From an uncultured Odoribacter sp. (GTDB taxonomy: Bacteria; Bacteroidota; Bacteroidia; Bacteroidales; Marinifilaceae), in NCBI GenBank assembly GCA_910578105.1, contig CAJTPD010000003.1, positions 124,001 through 188,000 on the forward strand: 64,000 bases of DNA, written 5' to 3'. Shown piece after piece: positions 27,066 to 36,191 of this stretch (position 1 is the stretch's first letter; each line of letters starts with the position of its first letter). The notes under the pieces are model-generated. The model did no database searches. It was not told the DNA's origin and saw nothing but the letters and a program-made list of their open reading frames with translations. Both the position numbers and the translations under genes were made by a program.

Positions 27066-29876
27066 TTAAAATGATACATTTAGACCGAATATATAAGAAC
27101 GGGGCGAAGGAGTAGCTCCGAAATCCACCCCTCTGGTCATGGCATCTACACCTGAAAATACTTCAGGGTCAAAACCGCTATATCCGGAAAGAGTCCATAA
27201 ATTATTACAGTTTGCAGAAACCTGAATTCCTTTAATAAAGCCAGTGCGACTTTTCAACGGAATATCATACTGTACGGCAATACTTTTCAAACGCAGATAA
27301 CTCCCGTCTTCCACCCAACGGTCTGAAGTCATAAAGTTATCGGAAGGGTCGCCGTAAGCAGCACGGGGCAACCAGCCATCACCAGGTCTTTCTGCCGAAA
27401 TCCAGCGATTCAGAACATCTCTGCTTTGATTACTGTAATCCGACATCATACTCATGCGTTGACGGAAAAGGTTGTACACATCATTTCCGTAACTATAAGT
27501 AAACAGAGCCGCAAACGATAATCCTTTCCATGACAGATTCGTTCCGAAACCTCCGTAAAATTCAGGTATCGGCGAACCGATAACCTGACGGTCAAGCGTA
27601 TTAATACGGTGGTCGCCATTTACATCTTCCATCCGGTAATCTCCGGGTTGATAAGCAGAACCGTCTGATTTAACCACATCGATTTCTCCAGCCGTATTGA
27701 AAATACCTTTTACTTTATAACCGTAAAAAGCTCCCAATTCTTCTCCCTCCCGGGCAACAGAAGTAAATCGGTCCATAGTTTCCACCACTTCTCCGTTCTT
27801 CAGGCTCTCCACTTTATTTTTCAGGGTAGAAACGGTGGCAAAGATACTCCAGTTCCATTTATCGCTGCGTATAGGATTCACTGCCAATGACAGTTCAACT
27901 CCCTGATTGCTCACTTCTCCGTTATTTTCATACTGAGGGTCGAGTCCGATTTCGATAGGCAAGGACTTCTGAGTAATCAAACCAACCGTCCTGCGATAAT
28001 AATAAGATGCGCCGAACTCCAGTAAATTATTAAACAAGGCCACATTTACACCAGCATCATAATTATGAGTATATTCAGGACGCAAATCGTCATTTTTTAC
28101 ATTTCCAAGATAAACGCCTCCATAAGTATAATAAGCCGTAGACTTATACAACCGTGCATAATATCCGCCCCGCACATCATTATTACCTGTACGTCCGTAC
28201 TGTCCGAATGCCTCCAGATATTCTGAAGGAGTCTGCAATACAGTCCAGCGAACCTCTGCTCCGGCATAGAGATTCCATGCTCCGTCCGGACCAAAATTTG
28301 AAGAACGCTCCAAATTAAAATTAGCTCCCAACCGCAATTTATTCTTCCACATCACTCCCCCGGACAGATAAAAATTCATCTGGTTGTGGTCATAACGTGT
28401 ATTATTCACAGAATCGACAAATTTTCCCTTGTCCAAGGATTCCATTTCATCACTGGCAGCATTTACCGTCCGGCCGTAAATCATCTTTTCTTTATAGGTA
28501 TCTATAGAAAATCCGGCATGAGCATTATAGGTCCAGTCCGGAGCAATCCGACCGTTACGGTCCGCCCAGATTCTCCAACGCATCAGATACTCGTTATAGG
28601 AACGTTTAGCATTCTGACGGGTAATATAGCGGTCCGGAGCAATACCGGCTGCAGGTTGATGCAATTTTTCAATCAATGAATTATATGTAACCATCACTTC
28701 GGCATTGGCGGAAGTTTTTGAATCAATACTCCAATTTCCCCGAATCAAAGCATCCACCTTGTTGCTCAATCCCTTGTTTTTCAATCCCTCCATCAAAGCC
28801 GCCGGATTTGTCATGCCCAACACATCTACCTCTGCCAACTGCTCAACCTTTATTCCTGCTTCCGAATAATAATCCTTTGACATAAACGGAGCTTTGGCTG
28901 CCGATACAAACAAAGGATTGTGAAGCCAATCGGCACCTTCTCCCCAAAAACGGTTATTGCCATAATTATAAGCAAATAAATTGGTAATCTTTATTTTAGG
29001 AGAAATCTTAAAATCCAGATTAAAACGCATATTAATCCGTTGGTCCTTGGCTTCCTTTAATACCTCATTTTCTGAAGTATACCCGATACTAAACAGATAG
29101 TGCGTATCGCCGTCACCACCTTTCATCTTCACATGAACATCCGAAAACATACCTTTCCGCCCCAATTCCCCCGGCCAGTAAGTATCATGGCTATAAGCTG
29201 GCTGCGACGGATCGAACAATAAATTTTGCTGCAATTCTCCGGCAGAAAATCCCCGGTCTTGCATCATCATATAAAGATAAGAGCGGTATTCTGCAGCATT
29301 CAGCAAAGACGGGGAAAAATCAGCATCCGTAATCCCCATACGCAAAGCCACATCAATCGATGCCGTCCCGATGTCCCCTTTGTCAATCTCCAGTTCTATA
29401 ATTCCGTTGGCAGCACGTCCACCGTAAAACACATTGTCATATCCGTTTTTCACAACACGCATTCGTGCTATGTCCAACGGATTGATAAACATCAGATTTG
29501 ACCGGAGTACTCCGGAAGCAAAAGGAGAAATATTAGGAGCCTGACGCGTAGGTAAACCATCTACAAACACATAAGGCGATGTATGCAAATTTATGGATGA
29601 AACACCACGAATCATCATCAATCCGGCATTTCCGACAAAACCGTTAACTGCTGTGTAAACTCCGGTTTCTTCGCCCATCAATCCCCGGTCGAACAAAAAC
29701 ATCGAACGCATGGAATAGATGTCACTCCAGTCCTTTTCTTTCTGTAATACTGACAACACCACATTTTTTGTAGTATCAGCATCCCCTCCCGTTTTTTCCT
29801 GTGCTTCCACACATCGCGGAATTCCCAGGCAAATCAGGCCGAGCAACAGAACTTTATATTTAACTAACATCTTCAT
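27066..29876 (-). CDS. SusC/RagA TonB-dependent transporter, short form without the N-terminal beta-sandwich domain
   Basis: A 936-residue outer-membrane TonB-linked barrel with a signal peptide (about 1-25). The plug begins near residue 75 with GLMMIRGVSSINLHTSPYVFVDGLPTR and ends with NVFYGGRAANGIIELEIDKG. Barrel strands fill the rest, ending in a C-terminal Phe (FGLNVSF). Unlike the second SusC of the operon (32893-36180), I see no carboxypeptidase-like regulatory domain and no STN domain before the plug, only about 50 unassigned residues. The paired SusD gene follows 11 bp later and the FAS1 gene precedes it by 29 bp. The SusC family call is firm; the missing N-terminal domain could alter TonB coupling or assembly. 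Confidence 0.9.
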   Translation of the reverse strand: MKMLVKYKVLLLGLICLGIPRCVEAQEKTGGDADTTKNVVLSVLQKEKDWSDIYSMRSMFLFDRGLMGEETGVYTAVNGFVGNAGLMMIRGVSSINLHTSPYVFVDGLPTRQAPNISPFASGVLRSNLMFINPLDIARMRVVKNGYDNVFYGGRAANGIIELEIDKGDIGTASIDVALRMGITDADFSPSLLNAAEYRSYLYMMMQDRGFSAGELQQNLLFDPSQPAYSHDTYWPGELGRKGMFSDVHVKMKGGDGDTHYLFSIGYTSENEVLKEAKDQRINMRFNLDFKISPKIKITNLFAYNYGNNRFWGEGADWLHNPLFVSAAKAPFMSKDYYSEAGIKVEQLAEVDVLGMTNPAALMEGLKNKGLSNKVDALIRGNWSIDSKTSANAEVMVTYNSLIEKLHQPAAGIAPDRYITRQNAKRSYNEYLMRWRIWADRNGRIAPDWTYNAHAGFSIDTYKEKMIYGRTVNAASDEMESLDKGKFVDSVNNTRYDHNQMNFYLSGGVMWKNKLRLGANFNLERSSNFGPDGAWNLYAGAEVRWTVLQTPSEYLEAFGQYGRTGNNDVRGGYYARLYKSTAYYTYGGVYLGNVKNDDLRPEYTHNYDAGVNVALFNNLLEFGASYYYRRTVGLITQKSLPIEIGLDPQYENNGEVSNQGVELSLAVNPIRSDKWNWSIFATVSTLKNKVESLKNGEVVETMDRFTSVAREGEELGAFYGYKVKGIFNTAGEIDVVKSDGSAYQPGDYRMEDVNGDHRINTLDRQVIGSPIPEFYGGFGTNLSWKGLSFAALFTYSYGNDVYNLFRQRMSMMSDYSNQSRDVLNRWISAERPGDGWLPRAAYGDPSDNFMTSDRWVEDGSYLRLKSIAVQYDIPLKSRTGFIKGIQVSANCNNLWTLSGYSGFDPEVFSGVDAMTRGVDFGATPSPRSYIFGLNVSF

Positions 29877-29905
29877 ATCTATTATTTTTTCTTAACAAAA
29901 TCATT

Positions 29906-31348
29906 TCAGAACGCGATATTCGGAATCAAATCAATCCGGTCCATCAACAAACGGCTGTTCTCCTTCATCATAAAAATCAACTCAACATCTCCCCGTTCAT
30001 TTACTTCAATCAGACCACAATCCTTATATTTCAAAGTAGTATATTCTGCAAAATCACCATCTGCCGTTCCCATATCAATCCCGTCTTTTATGGTTATGTT
30101 GTTATACAACAAACGCAAAGTAGGAGTATAAGCCCTGTTGTAAATCATACGGACCGAATAAGCACCCCGGGCCACATCCGGAATCATCACCCGGAAAAAA
30201 TCTCCGCTCTGCCCAGAAACAAACGAACAAATCGGAGGTTGCGGCTCATCCATCAGCAACTGATGATAACTGTTATAACTGTAATTTTCTATTACTCTGG
30301 CAGGAGCACTGGTAAATACATTCTGAACATACCCTTTCTGTGCATTGGTTGCTCCGTATAAATTGGTTTCAATGGTTCCGGCCGTATGGTCTCCCATCTG
30401 AATCATATGATACATTTCGTGTACCACCCCGTTAAGGGCATTCCGGTCCGTTCGGGTGGAAACCCGGTATTTTTGATTCAAAAATACAAATCCTTTCCCG
30501 TCATTACCTGTTTTCTTTACATTGAAAGTCACTACATCCTTTTCATACAAAGGTTGCAACATCCGGGCATCCAAATCGTTTATAAAATAACGGTGAGCAG
30601 GGAAAATATGGTATTTCAGCCATTGCCGCAAAGAATCAACCGGCAATTCACGCGGATCGAAATCTTCCTCATCGTCAAACAATACATCCGGTTCAACAAA
30701 CAAAGTAACTATACTATCAGTCAGATAGGATTTGAAGCCGTTCGCCTCAAAAAGCGAAAGCATAATCTCAAACCGCCCGTCTTCTTTCAGTAAATCATAA
30801 ACCGGTGTTACCGGCGGCTCCAGCACAGCATCAATTAAATTCAGATAACCATTTTTCAATTCAATGTTAGACTCCGTAATCACCGAGGAATTGTTCAGCT
30901 TAATAGCCGAATAAGAACTGACATCTGCAGACAGATAGTAACTCTTGTCAAGCATCGTATAAGTAGTCATCTTACCTCCGTTCAGGGAATTGGTATGAAT
31001 CATAGTTTCAAGTGCTGCATATTGCATATACATCAACCAGTATTCCGGTGTTTTTTCCTTGAAATCAGTAATCTTCAATTCTTTATAAAATTTTTGCCAG
31101 GCACTGTCTACCGGAGCAAAAACCGTATAAGTTCCTGCTGTAGAAATCTGACTGTAAAAACCGGAATAATCACAAATCTCCTTATATATGGAAAGTTCAG
31201 GACGGGTCTTGACATAATCGTATATCTGCATATACTCCTCATCAGTATCGTACTGACGCCCCATAAAATTTTCCTCACACCCGGTCATCTGAAACAAGGC
31301 GAGTAGCACAACGACAAGAATGCTCCATTTATAAATTGTCATTTTCAT
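29906..31348 (-). CDS. Fasciclin (FAS1) domain lipoprotein
   Basis: A 480-residue lipoprotein (MTGC, Cys24, then EE). Two FAS1-like domains lie at about 40-175 and 180-320. The first has the clear signature ELSIYKEICDYSGFYSQI...GTYTVFAPVDSAWQKF, and the second is more diverged (RFEIMLSLFEANGFKSYL). The C-terminal 140 residues look like a beta-sandwich binding domain (GDFFRVMIPDVARGAYSVRMIY). FAS1 domains mediate protein or glycan adhesion. The gene begins the second FAS1-SusC-SusD cassette, 27 bp after the SusD gene of the first. Its role with SusCD is inferred from gene order only. Confidence 0.82.
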   Translation of the reverse strand: MKMTIYKWSILVVVLLALFQMTGCEENFMGRQYDTDEEYMQIYDYVKTRPELSIYKEICDYSGFYSQISTAGTYTVFAPVDSAWQKFYKELKITDFKEKTPEYWLMYMQYAALETMIHTNSLNGGKMTTYTMLDKSYYLSADVSSYSAIKLNNSSVITESNIELKNGYLNLIDAVLEPPVTPVYDLLKEDGRFEIMLSLFEANGFKSYLTDSIVTLFVEPDVLFDDEEDFDPRELPVDSLRQWLKYHIFPAHRYFINDLDARMLQPLYEKDVVTFNVKKTGNDGKGFVFLNQKYRVSTRTDRNALNGVVHEMYHMIQMGDHTAGTIETNLYGATNAQKGYVQNVFTSAPARVIENYSYNSYHQLLMDEPQPPICSFVSGQSGDFFRVMIPDVARGAYSVRMIYNRAYTPTLRLLYNNITIKDGIDMGTADGDFAEYTTLKYKDCGLIEVNERGDVELIFMMKENSRLLMDRIDLIPNIAF

Positions 31349-31375
31349 TTTCTTGATATTTCTACGGCGTGAATA

Positions 31376-32872
31376 CTATTTTTTCCCTACATAAAATTTC
31401 TTCTGTTCCAACAACTGGTTATTTTGTACCTCATCATCCAAATAAGGTAAAAACCAACTTTCAGGATTTTCCAGATAAGCTTTTAAAGTCTGTTCTTTAA
31501 TAGAAGAAGACGAATGCTCACTGATACGGTCTATCAAAAGCCCTGTATACCCTGTGTTCCGTGCAATCCGTAGTAAAATAAACCAGTCTTTTCCTTCATA
31601 GCCAAGCTCTGCCCGGTGCTCGCAAATAATTTTATCCATAAAATTTTCTCCGGTTCCCATCTCTTCAGGCATCACTGTTTCCAGTCCGGTTGCCTCCCGA
31701 ATTTTATTTATGGGTTCTACAGCTTCTTCATAACGTTCCAAAGCCCCCAAAGCTTCGGCTTTCATTAGTAAAACCTCCCGATAACGGTAAAAAATAAAAT
31801 TAACTTTTTTACGTCCTGTTTCGTCCCTCAAAACATACTGCCCGTCAGTAGACGAAATTCCCAGATACTTAAATACTCCGTAAAACGAAGATATACCATA
31901 AGAAACCAATTGCACGGTACGTTGCGGCCGGATAGTATCAATCGTTTCATATTGTCCCGACTGCGGATATATTTTCCGGATATTGTAATAATAGGCCGAC
32001 CGGTTGGCGAAAATAGTATTATAGAACAAAGGCCCTACTGTACTGGAAGGCCCTTCATCCAGATATTGGTATTCAAAAATAGTTTCTTTCGAATTACCGG
32101 TAGCAAACATAGAAAACCATGCTTCATCAGCAACTGTCTTTCCATCATATGCTTCCTCTACCTCACTACACAAATCAATACATTCCTGATATTTTTTCCT
32201 CCATAATTTTACATCAGCCCACAATGCCCGGACTGCATTTTTGGTAATGTATCCACAATTATCAAAAGGATTGTCAAAACTCTCCGGAGCCATATCCAAA
32301 GCCCGCGACAAATCTGCTTCAATAGAATCCAATACAACGTCCTCAGCCTGCGCAGCAGCATGAGGAGGCTGCGTATCTGACTCGTAAGGTTCGGTATGAT
32401 AAGGCACATCCCTGAAAGTCCTGACTAAATAAAAATAATTCAGGGCACGCAAAGCATAAGCCTGTCCCATCATCTCCTGCATTTCGGTTTCACTAAAACT
32501 CCGGTCGTTTTCAAGCACCAGATGAACATTCTTCAAGAAAGAATTCGCCCAATAAATACCCTTGTATACATTCGCCCAATTACACAGCGAATTGGTAATG
32601 CGGATATCCTGATTCACAAATTGCAAAAGAGCAGCATCCGCAGCTCGCAATCCATAAATCTCCGAACGCATTCCTCCCCAATAAATAAAATTCTGGATAT
32701 TTCCGCCCAAATTGGTATATATCCCTGTCAACGCAGCTTTTGCATGATCTTTACTCTTCCAATACTCTTTTTTGGTAAGGGAATCCGGTATATCCACCGT
32801 CAAAAAACCGCTACACCCCTGCCACCCAAGTACAAAGAATAAAAATGCAGTAATAATTATATTCCGTTTCAT
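31376..32872 (-). CDS. SusD/RagB-family surface nutrient-binding lipoprotein
   Basis: A 498-residue SusD homologue with lipobox QGC (Cys20). Typical SusD stretches are KKEYWKSKDHAKAALTGIYTNLG, MGQAYALRALNYFYLVRTFRDVPYHTEPY and RYREVLLMKAEALGALERYEEAVEPINKIREATGL. A C-terminal 'IICEHRAELGYEGKDWFILLRIAR' stands in the place of the usual 'EFAFEG.RWFDL'. It follows its SusC partner by 20 bp. It differs clearly from the other SusD of the operon, so the two pairs are unlikely to be a recent duplication and may take different parts of one substrate. Confidence 0.93.
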   Translation of the reverse strand: MKRNIIITAFLFFVLGWQGCSGFLTVDIPDSLTKKEYWKSKDHAKAALTGIYTNLGGNIQNFIYWGGMRSEIYGLRAADAALLQFVNQDIRITNSLCNWANVYKGIYWANSFLKNVHLVLENDRSFSETEMQEMMGQAYALRALNYFYLVRTFRDVPYHTEPYESDTQPPHAAAQAEDVVLDSIEADLSRALDMAPESFDNPFDNCGYITKNAVRALWADVKLWRKKYQECIDLCSEVEEAYDGKTVADEAWFSMFATGNSKETIFEYQYLDEGPSSTVGPLFYNTIFANRSAYYYNIRKIYPQSGQYETIDTIRPQRTVQLVSYGISSFYGVFKYLGISSTDGQYVLRDETGRKKVNFIFYRYREVLLMKAEALGALERYEEAVEPINKIREATGLETVMPEEMGTGENFMDKIICEHRAELGYEGKDWFILLRIARNTGYTGLLIDRISEHSSSSIKEQTLKAYLENPESWFLPYLDDEVQNNQLLEQKKFYVGKK

Positions 32873-32892
32873 ATTTCCTATCTTTTCAAGCG

Positions 32893-35800
32893 TTAAAATG
32901 AAGCCCTTATACCAAAAGCAATCTGTGGAGAAGGAGGCGTAGCACTGTTATCCACAGCAATCTTTGTCAAAGTCCCGGTATTCAATCCAATCTCAGGATT
33001 CAATCCTTTATATTTGGTGCCACACCATAAATCCATAGCCGTCACCCAAACAGACAACTGTTTTAAATGCAATTTACGGGTGAAATCCAATGGAACATTA
33101 TATGTCAGACTGACTTCTTTCAATTTAATAAAAGAAGCATCTTCCACCCACCGGGAAGAAGCAGCATAATTCCATTCCGCATAATCGTAAGCCCGGGGCA
33201 TATCAGTAATATCCCCTTGTTTACGCCAGCGTCTCAGAATTGAAGTTGCCTGATTATTATCACTCTTCATACTCTCCAAATCATAACGTTGTCCATTGAT
33301 TACATCCTGCTCCAGACTGTAATAGAAAGAAATTCCCAACGACCATTGCTTCCAGTTAATATTATTCCGAATCATACCGAACATTCCGACATTGGCATCT
33401 CCTATCTGCACAATATCCAATTCGTTAATCACACCGTCATGGTTGATATCTTCATATATCATATCTCCGCCCTGGAAAACATGTCCGGTAGACGAACTAT
33501 AACGCATTTTCTTAGGAGTCCCGTTTGCTTCATAAACAATATTTCCATTGAAATCGCGTACAACAGCATCGTCATCGGTAGCATATACTCCCTTAGCCTT
33601 ATATCCGTAGAAACCTCCGATTACCGAACCTTCTTCCAGCTTGGTCATAAAACCGTTATACACACTTTCGGTATATCCCTGCACCTTGCTGTTTTTCACA
33701 TAATCAGGCATTTTCAAAATCTTCTGACGATTCCGGGTCGCACTCACATACAAACTCCATTGAAATCCCGATTCTAAACGAACAGGAACAACAGTCAAAC
33801 CGATTTCCACTCCGTAATTTTTCAGGTCGCCGAAATTCGTATACCGCCGGTTCCAGCCGTCTCCGTCGGTATAACCGATACTGGACGACATCATTTCCCG
33901 AAGCAACAGGTCTTTGGTCTTACGGGTATAGTAGTTAAATTCTCCCGAAAAACGACCGTTGAACAAATCCCAGTCCAAACCGTAATTAAACTCCGTTGTA
34001 CGTTCTTCATGGATATTATCATAGGCAAATCCGCTGATGTAGGAATAAGGATTGTTCATATATCCTCCGGAAGCACTTCCGTAAGTTACGTCCAACATAT
34101 TCGTAATACTCGGCAATTTTCCGGTTTGTCCCCACGAAAAACGGGGCTTTAACATGGATATTCCCTCTTTTTCCTTCAGAAAAGATTCTTCCTCCATTCT
34201 CCAGGCAAAACCCACGGTCGGATAAATAGAGAAAGGATTATCCTTTCCATATTGTGATGAACCTTCGGTTTTTAAAGAAAGATTCAGATTATAACGGTTC
34301 AGCAAACGGTATTGTGCATCCAATACCACGCTGATGCTGGTACTCTCCGCATTTGAACCTTTGGCATTAGCCCACATTGCAGCGTCACTACTTTCTGTCA
34401 TCTGAGAAGAACCTCCCCGGTTATATTCCATGGAAGTAGAACCGCTTGTATTATAAATCAAATCGAAAATCCCGTTCAAAGCAACATAGTGAACATCATT
34501 GTTTACCGGCCGATAGAATAATCTGTTTTTATTCATCAGCAACATACTGTAACTATTATCACGAAGTCCCCGGTTGAACCAAGAATGATGCCCAAATACA
34601 CCCATAGCTTCCGAAGGAGCAAAAAATTCATTTCCTCCCTCTCTATAATCCACAGACACCATTGTGAAGAAATTCAACTTTTTGGTAATGTCGAAATCCA
34701 AAGACAAAAGAGAAGTAAACTGATTTTCACGGCTTTCAAAAGTAGCATTGTCTACCATGGCTATCGGATTATACATTTTTGTTCCGATACTGGGGACATC
34801 GTTACCGTTATTTCCCTCGTCATCAATATAATACTCCGAACCATCCTGTGTATATACCGGCAAAAAAGCAGCCCTGCGGTGTGCAAAAGCCCGGGGATTG
34901 ATGTATTCATTTGACCATCTGTTGAATGCCGTAATCGGCCATACCCACGAACGTTTGTCTTTCATCTGGTTGTTGTACTGGAATTTCGCCGAAATTTTCA
35001 ACTTGTCCGACATCCGGTAATCCAGATTAATCATAGTTGTCAACCGGTTGAATCCTCCTCCTTTCGTAGTTCCGTACTCCGTATCGTAACCCATACTCCA
35101 GTAATAACTCAAACGGTCACCTCCTCCGCGAAGCGAAAAACTGTATTTCTGCTGAAAACCGGTACGGGTGAGCATTTTCACCATATCCGTATTATTATTG
35201 TATATCCAGGCGTCTGTCCGGGTAAGGTCACCACGCAATTGCGGCATAATGGTCTGATCATCTCCCCCATTGGTATTAGCTCTGGACTCAATAACGTACA
35301 TCCTTTGCTGGTCACCGGAAAGCAATGGTATCCGGTCCGGCTTCAATACAGCCGTCCAGGTAGCATTGGCAGAAAACTGCGGTTTACCACTTTTTCCGCG
35401 TTTGGTACGAATCACAATAACCCCATTCGCCCCGCGGGAACCATAGATAGCAGTTGAAGACGCGTCCTTCAAAATATCTATAGACTCAATATCAGCCGGG
35501 TCCAGACCGGCAATAGGACTGGAACCGAAATTATTCAAATCCGATACATTATAATCTTCCCCCAACACTTCAGCTCCGTCAATTACCCACAAAGGTTTAT
35601 TATTACCTTCCAAAGAAGTCACCCCCCGGATGGTCATAGAAGCTCCTGCACCGGGGTCTCCGCTATTAAACGTCACCTGCAAACCGGGAGCAGCACCCTG
35701 CAACAACTGGTCCACTGAAGATACCGGCTGAGTACCCAACGCTTTCATATCTACAGCCGAAACTGCATTGGACATGTCTTTGCGTGACTTCGAAATCATT

Positions 35801-36180
35801 CCCATATCCGCTTGCCGTTCCCGTTTACCGGTAATAACCACTTCACTCAGCACCGTTTCGTCACTCTTCAGAATAATCTCATACTTTTTATTCGGGTCAA
35901 AAGGCTGCGTAATAGTCTTTAATCCCACAAAAGAAAAAGAAATTCCAGTCGTCCCCTCCGGTACCAGCACCCGGAATTTTCCGTCGATATCGGTCGCAGT
36001 ACCACCAATAACACGGTTATTGGCATTCAGCATGATGACTGTCGCACCAACCAGGGGATTTCCTTTCGTTTCTTCGTAGACAACACCCTGTGCATAATGG
36101 CCTTGTGCCAATACCTTACTGGTACAACAAACTGTCAATAATGCCAGAACACTTATATACTTTAAGCATTTTATCCACAT
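32893..36180 (-). CDS. SusC/RagA-family TonB-dependent transporter
   Basis: Full-length 1095-residue SusC. It has a signal peptide (about 1-25, ending VLAQ) and a carboxypeptidase-D-like regulatory domain at about 29-108 (GVVYEETKGNPLVGATVIML, SFVGLKTI). A TonB-box-like EVVITGK follows near 115, then the plug at about 130-250 (LLQGAAPGLQVTFNSGDPGAGASMTIRG, DASSTAIYGSRGANGVIVIRTKRG) and a 22-strand-type barrel ending in Phe (GIRASF). Such barrels import glycan or peptide oligomers with a SusD lid, powered by TonB. SusD follows 20 bp downstream and the FAS1 gene lies 11 bp upstream. Confidence 0.95.
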   Translation of the reverse strand: MWIKCLKYISVLALLTVCCTSKVLAQGHYAQGVVYEETKGNPLVGATVIMLNANNRVIGGTATDIDGKFRVLVPEGTTGISFSFVGLKTITQPFDPNKKYEIILKSDETVLSEVVITGKRERQADMGMISKSRKDMSNAVSAVDMKALGTQPVSSVDQLLQGAAPGLQVTFNSGDPGAGASMTIRGVTSLEGNNKPLWVIDGAEVLGEDYNVSDLNNFGSSPIAGLDPADIESIDILKDASSTAIYGSRGANGVIVIRTKRGKSGKPQFSANATWTAVLKPDRIPLLSGDQQRMYVIESRANTNGGDDQTIMPQLRGDLTRTDAWIYNNNTDMVKMLTRTGFQQKYSFSLRGGGDRLSYYWSMGYDTEYGTTKGGGFNRLTTMINLDYRMSDKLKISAKFQYNNQMKDKRSWVWPITAFNRWSNEYINPRAFAHRRAAFLPVYTQDGSEYYIDDEGNNGNDVPSIGTKMYNPIAMVDNATFESRENQFTSLLSLDFDITKKLNFFTMVSVDYREGGNEFFAPSEAMGVFGHHSWFNRGLRDNSYSMLLMNKNRLFYRPVNNDVHYVALNGIFDLIYNTSGSTSMEYNRGGSSQMTESSDAAMWANAKGSNAESTSISVVLDAQYRLLNRYNLNLSLKTEGSSQYGKDNPFSIYPTVGFAWRMEEESFLKEKEGISMLKPRFSWGQTGKLPSITNMLDVTYGSASGGYMNNPYSYISGFAYDNIHEERTTEFNYGLDWDLFNGRFSGEFNYYTRKTKDLLLREMMSSSIGYTDGDGWNRRYTNFGDLKNYGVEIGLTVVPVRLESGFQWSLYVSATRNRQKILKMPDYVKNSKVQGYTESVYNGFMTKLEEGSVIGGFYGYKAKGVYATDDDAVVRDFNGNIVYEANGTPKKMRYSSSTGHVFQGGDMIYEDINHDGVINELDIVQIGDANVGMFGMIRNNINWKQWSLGISFYYSLEQDVINGQRYDLESMKSDNNQATSILRRWRKQGDITDMPRAYDYAEWNYAASSRWVEDASFIKLKEVSLTYNVPLDFTRKLHLKQLSVWVTAMDLWCGTKYKGLNPEIGLNTGTLTKIAVDNSATPPSPQIAFGIRASF

Positions 36181-36191
36181 AATCCTGTTTT

